A stretch of DNA of 8,467 bases from Candidatus Nomurabacteria bacterium UBA5155 (GTDB lineage: Bacteria; Patescibacteriota; Minisyncoccia; Phycocordibacterales; UBA9973): positions 19,553-28,019 of the forward strand of contig DHXN01000001.1 of the NCBI GenBank assembly GCA_002413705.1. The letters are read 5' to 3'. Numbering within the stretch: the stretch's first letter is position 1; every line of letters starts with the position of its first letter. Positions 5,454 to 8,467 of this stretch are shown here, piece after piece. A program made the position numbers and the translations under genes. The notes below the pieces were generated by a model, which saw only the letters and a list, made by a program, of their open reading frames with translations, was not told the DNA's origin and searched no databases.

Positions 5454-7155
5454 CATTCATGGTAAACGAATACAGATCATTATCGCCGCAGTCGCAATTG
5501 CCGGTGCTTTGATCGTTATTCGTCTTTTTTATTTACAGGTTATTCATGTCAAAGATTATCGCGCTCGCGCAGAACGACAGTACGTCACCCCCAACAGTAA
5601 TATTTTTGATCGCGGCGCTATTTATTTCACCAGCAAAGACGGCACAACCGTCGCGGCCGCCACTATTCAAAATGGCTTTAAAGTTTCGATCAATCCAACT
5701 CTGGTCACTGATCCCAACTCCGCTTATAAAGATTTGAACGACGTCATTCCCAGTGATCTGACAAGTTTTTTGAATGACGTTGCCAAGAAAAACCAACCGT
5801 ATGAAAAAATTGCGACCCATTTGAACAGTGATCAGGCGGCTACACTCAGTGCCGATAAGATCCCCGGATTCACGATCACTGCTGACAAATGGCGATACTA
5901 TCCGGGCGGTTCACTGGCTGCCAAAGCCATCGGTTTCGTGTCGTTCAGCAACGATAAGTTGGTGGGTAACTACGGACTTGAGCAGTCATACAACGATGTG
6001 CTTTCTCGCAGCGGCAGCGCTTTTTATGTGAACTTCTTTGCGGAAATATTTGCCAACATTCAGTCTAGTATTTTCAAAAATAACACCAGTACCGGCGATG
6101 TGGTGACGTCAATTGAACCAACAGTGCAAGCGCAACTTGAACAAGAGGTCGCAGGCATTCAGTCGAAATGGTCGGCTCAATCTGTTGGAGCGATTGTGAT
6201 GGATCCGTACACCGGAGCGATCATTGCCATGGCACAAGTGCCGACATTTGATCTGAACAACTATGGCGCTGAAAAAGATCCGAGTATTTACACCAATCCG
6301 TTGGTGCAAAGCGATTTTGAAATGGGATCAATCATCAAGCCGTTGATCATGGGAGCAGCGATTGAAAACCATGTTGTCACTCCGCAAACCACGTATGATG
6401 ATAAAGGATTTGCTATTGTCGGCGGTAAAACTATTTACAACTTCGACAAAGTTGGACGCGGACCAAACACGCCAATGCAGACGGTGCTCGACGACTCGCT
6501 GAATACGGGCATGGTGTTCGTCGAGCAGCATATGGGCCAGGCCATGTTCAAGGACTATATCGAGAACAGGTACAAGCTCGGACAGAAGACTGGTATCGAC
6601 CTACCCGGCGAAATTAATGGCCTGATGAGCAGTCTCAACGGCAGCAACGACGTGAACTACGCGACGGCGGCATTTGGACAAGGCATTGCCACCACGCCGA
6701 TCAGTATCGTGCGCAGCTTTAATGTGCTGGCGAACGGCGGCTATCTGGTGACACCCCATGTGGCCACCTCCATCATTGAACAGGACGGGACAGTGAAGCC
6801 GTTGATCTATCCAAAATCAGACACGCCACTGCTCAGCCCCTCGACAATTGCTACAATGCAAACGATGTTGACACATGTCGTCGATGACGGCTATCACCGC
6901 AGGCAGATACACTATACCGTGGCCGCTAAAACGGGTACTGCTCAAATTGCCATGCCGGGTGGCGGCGGGTACTACAACGATCGCAATCTGCACTCCATGG
7001 TTGGTTTCTTCCCGGCCACCAATCCAAAATATCTTTTGTATTTCTATGACTATTACCCAAAAAATATTTTGTACTCCATTCAGACGTTGGGTGATCCATT
7101 CTTCAATATGGTACAATTTATGGAGAATTATTATAACATTCCTCCTGACCGCTAA
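5440..7155 (+). CDS. ftsI: FtsI/PBP3, division-specific transpeptidase
   Basis: This 571-residue class B penicillin-binding protein crosslinks septal peptidoglycan together with FtsW. One transmembrane helix lies at about 10-33, followed by LQVIHVKDYRARAERQY, typical of the region after the anchor. The pedestal motif R58-G59 is present, but the usual YDRNG after it is replaced by YFTSKDG. The catalytic motifs are S297-I-I-K300 with nucleophile Ser297, S353-L-N355 and K497-T-G-T-A-Q. Asn in the second motif and the dcw context mark it as the division enzyme. The ATG at 5440 is preferred over an in-frame ATG at 5398 because it begins a short polar tail leading straight to the helix. No PASTA domain is present. 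Bases from about 6480 to 6840 are more G+C-rich than the rest of the gene. Confidence 0.94.
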   Translation: MSDSSIHGKRIQIIIAAVAIAGALIVIRLFYLQVIHVKDYRARAERQYVTPNSNIFDRGAIYFTSKDGTTVAAATIQNGFKVSINPTLVTDPNSAYKDLNDVIPSDLTSFLNDVAKKNQPYEKIATHLNSDQAATLSADKIPGFTITADKWRYYPGGSLAAKAIGFVSFSNDKLVGNYGLEQSYNDVLSRSGSAFYVNFFAEIFANIQSSIFKNNTSTGDVVTSIEPTVQAQLEQEVAGIQSKWSAQSVGAIVMDPYTGAIIAMAQVPTFDLNNYGAEKDPSIYTNPLVQSDFEMGSIIKPLIMGAAIENHVVTPQTTYDDKGFAIVGGKTIYNFDKVGRGPNTPMQTVLDDSLNTGMVFVEQHMGQAMFKDYIENRYKLGQKTGIDLPGEINGLMSSLNGSNDVNYATAAFGQGIATTPISIVRSFNVLANGGYLVTPHVATSIIEQDGTVKPLIYPKSDTPLLSPSTIATMQTMLTHVVDDGYHRRQIHYTVAAKTGTAQIAMPGGGGYYNDRNLHSMVGFFPATNPKYLLYFYDYYPKNILYSIQTLGDPFFNMVQFMENYYNIPPDR

Positions 7156-7156
7156 T

Positions 7157-7771
7157 ATGCCATTCACATTTTCTATCGGTGCTGCGTTCAAAGATTCATG
7201 GACCATGTTCAAGCAACACTGGCTGTTTTATAGTGGCATCGCATTGGTGATGGTGATTCTTAAGTTGTTCAGTTTGAGCAATGATCACAGCATTCCGTTG
7301 CTCATTCTGGTTTTTATTGCTGCATTGATATGGAGCTACGTGTTTATCAGTGTGTCGTTGGCGGCAATAGATCACAAAGACGACATACTGAATTTCAAAT
7401 CACTGTCAGTGCACATGCCGACAGGGCGACAATTTTTCATGATGCTTGCGATCAGTATTTTGGGCGGAGTGATCATCGGTGTTGGATTTGTTCTGTTGAT
7501 TATTCCTGGTATTTATTTCATGACGCGACTGGCATTTATCGGCACCGCATTTGTTGATCGAGAGGGAAGTATCAAAGATACGTTTGAGTACTCATGGCAC
7601 TTGGTGAAAGGTAAAGTTTTTTGGACAGTGTTACTCGTATTAATTATTGAATTTGCGTTGATTGTAGGCGGTACTCTGTTGTTACTCGTTGGCATTTTGG
7701 TGACGTATCCATTGGGCATGTTGTTGTTTACGCAGCTGTATAGATCACTGACGAAATCTCTTCAAAAATAG
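7157..7771 (+). CDS. Polytopic membrane protein, GPDPase-membrane/YciC-like
   Basis: This 204-residue integral membrane protein has about five to six predicted helices (roughly 22-41, 46-70, 92-123, 154-173 and 175-197). The C-terminal half has a recognisable pattern: LIIPGIYFMTRLAFIGTAFVD, then a charged amphipathic stretch with SIKDTFEYSWHLVKGKVFW, a glycine-rich helix, and VTYPLGMLLFTQLYRSL. The same order of motifs is seen in the glycerophosphodiester-phosphodiesterase membrane-domain, YciC and DUF975 group of proteins. That relationship is from recall and the function is unknown. The ATG follows the ftsI stop by one base, so it should be co-transcribed with the division cluster; a longer upstream reading in this frame from 6875 lies within ftsI and is rejected. 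No Shine-Dalgarno is seen, and no terminator is evident after it. Confidence 0.82.
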   Translation: MPFTFSIGAAFKDSWTMFKQHWLFYSGIALVMVILKLFSLSNDHSIPLLILVFIAALIWSYVFISVSLAAIDHKDDILNFKSLSVHMPTGRQFFMMLAISILGGVIIGVGFVLLIIPGIYFMTRLAFIGTAFVDREGSIKDTFEYSWHLVKGKVFWTVLLVLIIEFALIVGGTLLLLVGILVTYPLGMLLFTQLYRSLTKSLQK

Positions 7772-7798
7772 TATCAGTGCATTGAATAATGTTACTTA

Positions 7799-7827
7799 TT
7801 GCAAAGTATATTAGATATTGCTAATAT
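7799..7827 (+). promoter_or_regulatory. Promoter of the arsR-rhodanese unit
   Basis: TTGCAA (7799-7804) and an extended -10, TGCTAATAT (7819-7827), are separated by exactly 17 bases. Initiation is expected near 7834, two bases before the ATG at 7836, so the transcript is almost leaderless and there is no Shine-Dalgarno. The spacer and -10 are covered by a perfect inverted repeat. Confidence 0.75.
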
Positions 7828-7828
7828 A
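7807..7828 (+). promoter_or_regulatory. Operator: perfect 8-6-8 inverted repeat over the promoter
   Basis: TATATTAG (7807-7814) and CTAATATA (7821-7828) are exact reverse complements around a 6-base spacer. A dimeric winged-helix repressor of the ArsR family binds A+T-rich dyads of this kind. Because it overlaps the spacer and whole -10 of the promoter, binding would shut off the unit, so autorepression by the adjacent regulator is the simplest reading. A weaker dyad with the same 6-base spacing, AATAA/TTATT, lies at 7785-7800. Confidence 0.7.
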
Positions 7829-7835
7829 GAAGTAT

Positions 7836-8087
7836 ATGGATATAAAAGTATTCTCAAACACAAGACGCCTCAAACTTATTGTGTGCCTATCAAAGCCCCA
7901 CTCTGTCAGCCAGCTTCTCGATAGGTGTGACCTGTCACAATCTGCACTATCGCAACATCTTGCAAAACTAAAAGATGCAGGGATTATTACCTGTCAACGT
8001 AACGGGAACATGCAGATTTATACAGTTGTAAATAAAAAAATAGTTACTATAGCAAAATCACTTCTCAATTTAATACATAGAAAATAA
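7836..8087 (+). CDS. ArsR/SmtB-family transcriptional repressor
   Basis: This 83-residue winged-helix protein consists of little more than the ArsR DNA-binding core. It starts with the family's RRLKLIVCLS helix (10-19). The recognition helix-turn-helix CDLSQSALSQHLAKLKDAGI spans 31-50, and a wing with ITCQRNGNMQIYTV follows. The LSQSALSQHL segment is very like that of BigR and YgaV, which control rhodanese and sulfide-oxidation genes, and here too a rhodanese gene follows. BigR and YgaV sense persulfide with two cysteines, one in the first helix and one near the C-terminus. This protein has Cys17, Cys31 and Cys53 but ends in LLNLIHRK with no C-terminal cysteine, and Cys17 appears shifted one residue from the usual position. 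The ligand is therefore uncertain; no ArsR-type CxC metal site is visible. An inverted repeat over its promoter suggests autoregulation. Composition is A+T-rich compared with upstream genes. Confidence 0.9.
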   Translation: MDIKVFSNTRRLKLIVCLSKPHSVSQLLDRCDLSQSALSQHLAKLKDAGIITCQRNGNMQIYTVVNKKIVTIAKSLLNLIHRK

Positions 8088-8097
8088 TTAAAATAAT

Positions 8098-8403
8098 ATG
8101 TTTAACCTATTCAATAATAAAAAAGATGCGTTACGTACAACACTTAAAAATAATCCACTACTCGTCGATGTCCGTACCAGAGTTGAGTTTCTTCAAGGCT
8201 CAGTAGAGGGTGCAGTAAATATCCCACTTGATAACATAGAAAATAATATAGCGAAGTTCAAAAGCAAACCATCAGTTGTCGTCTTTTGTCGAAGCGGTGG
8301 ACGTGCTAGTGCGGCAGTACACCTACTTCATCAACATGGGGTAGAAAATGTTACAAATGGCGGTTCGTGGCAAGATGTCAGAGACTTGCTCAAACAATTA
8401 TAA
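8098..8403 (+). CDS. Single-domain rhodanese-like sulfurtransferase
   Basis: This 101-residue protein carries a single rhodanese domain. Rhodaneses move sulfane sulfur (from thiosulfate, persulfide or polysulfide) through a cysteine persulfide. LLVDVRTRVEFLQGSVEGAVNIPL (21-44) is the typical first half, and VVFCRSGGRAS (61-71) is the active-site loop with nucleophile Cys64 and a six-residue CRSGGR loop, as in GlpE and PspE. The closing NVTNGGSWQDV (84-94) is also typical. No signal peptide or membrane helix is seen, so it is cytoplasmic. The gene starts 10 bases after the regulator's stop, with an A+T-only gap and no Shine-Dalgarno, so the two form an operon. Sulfide or persulfide detoxification or sulfur delivery is inferred from the family and neighbour; the physiological donor is unknown. 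Confidence 0.93.
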   Translation: MFNLFNNKKDALRTTLKNNPLLVDVRTRVEFLQGSVEGAVNIPLDNIENNIAKFKSKPSVVVFCRSGGRASAAVHLLHQHGVENVTNGGSWQDVRDLLKQL

Positions 8404-8467
8404 ATTTCTGAACCCTTTTATATAATTCACAACGCTCACGAAATTCACTAGTGACCCCACTGCGTGG
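8404..8467. other. Short A+T-rich tail with -10-like box and palindromes
   Basis: No gene can be supported here. A perfect TATAAT lies at 8421-8426 with only a weak -35 candidate (TTATAA at 8398-8403). TCACTAGTGA (8445-8454) is a perfect 10-bp palindrome, and CCAC-TGC-GTGG (8457-8467) forms a small dyad cut by the window edge. These may belong to a promoter or terminator continuing outside. Confidence 0.3.

Noticed and set aside
6875..7156. Long upstream extension of the membrane-protein frame
   Set aside because: It overlaps the KTG-containing end of ftsI in another frame and reads as low-complexity Thr/Ile/Trp-rich shadow. The ATG at 7157 follows the ftsI stop directly.
7785..7800. Second dyad AATAA-N6-TTATT upstream of the arsR promoter
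   Set aside because: Five-base A+T arms are common by chance in such A+T-rich DNA. It shares only the spacer length with the strong operator, so it is not listed as a separate site.
1..8467. Recoding of TGA (as in some CPR lineages)
   Set aside because: None of the twelve genes uses TGA as stop, which raised the idea. However, all genes reach family-typical lengths without internal TGA and Trp is encoded by TGG, so there is no evidence for recoding.

Overview
The window looks like chromosome of a small-genome Candidate Phyla Radiation bacterium (Patescibacteria, most like Parcubacteria). This is an inference from several traits: short compact genes, very small intergenic gaps, few Shine-Dalgarno sites, several promoters whose -10 box lies only 7-9 bases before the ATG, a methyltransferase cut down to one domain, and divergent versions of cell-wall genes. 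Twelve protein genes, all on the + strand, and one tRNA gene on the - strand are supported. Ten genes stop with TAA and two with TAG. No internal TGA needs reading through, so the standard bacterial code fits.

Layout. A tRNA-Ala(TGC) gene (17-89, -) is divergent from a gene for an 85-residue O6-alkylguanine-DNA alkyltransferase domain (146-403). That gene abuts one for a secreted or membrane-anchored Ig/CARDB-like protein (404-1126). Next come a 92-residue three-helix membrane protein (1148-1426) and the elongation transpeptidase PBP2 (mrdA, 1410-3107), whose start overlaps the preceding gene. greA (3134-3592) has its own promoter inside the end of mrdA and is followed by a strong terminator (3609-3655).

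A division/cell-wall (dcw) cluster then starts from a clear promoter: mraZ (3761-4195), rsmH (4199-5107), an ftsL-like gene (5112-5453), the division transpeptidase ftsI (5440-7155) and a polytopic membrane protein (7157-7771). The mraZ promoter carries four TGGG-type boxes at exact 10-bp spacing, the expected target of MraZ itself, and a perfect DnaA box lies just upstream of the -35. The usual later dcw genes (mraY, murD, ftsW, murG) are not in the window.

The last 700 bases are clearly more A+T-rich. They hold a two-gene unit: an ArsR-type helix-turn-helix repressor (7836-8087) and a single-domain rhodanese with an intact active-site cysteine (8098-8403). Its promoter overlaps a perfect 8-6-8 inverted repeat, a textbook autorepression layout. 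The pair resembles the BigR/YgaV type of sulfide or persulfide-responsive module, but the second sensor cysteine expected near the C-terminus is absent.

How the genes work together. The core is peptidoglycan synthesis: one transpeptidase for elongation, one for division, an FtsL-like partner and a MraZ-controlled operon. It is flanked by housekeeping genes (tRNA, DNA repair, GreA) and by a probable acquired sulfur-response unit. I found no mobile element, CRISPR array or phage gene. The most interesting signals are the regulatory arrays at 3669-3748 and 7799-7828 and the uncharacterised membrane genes next to the two transpeptidases.
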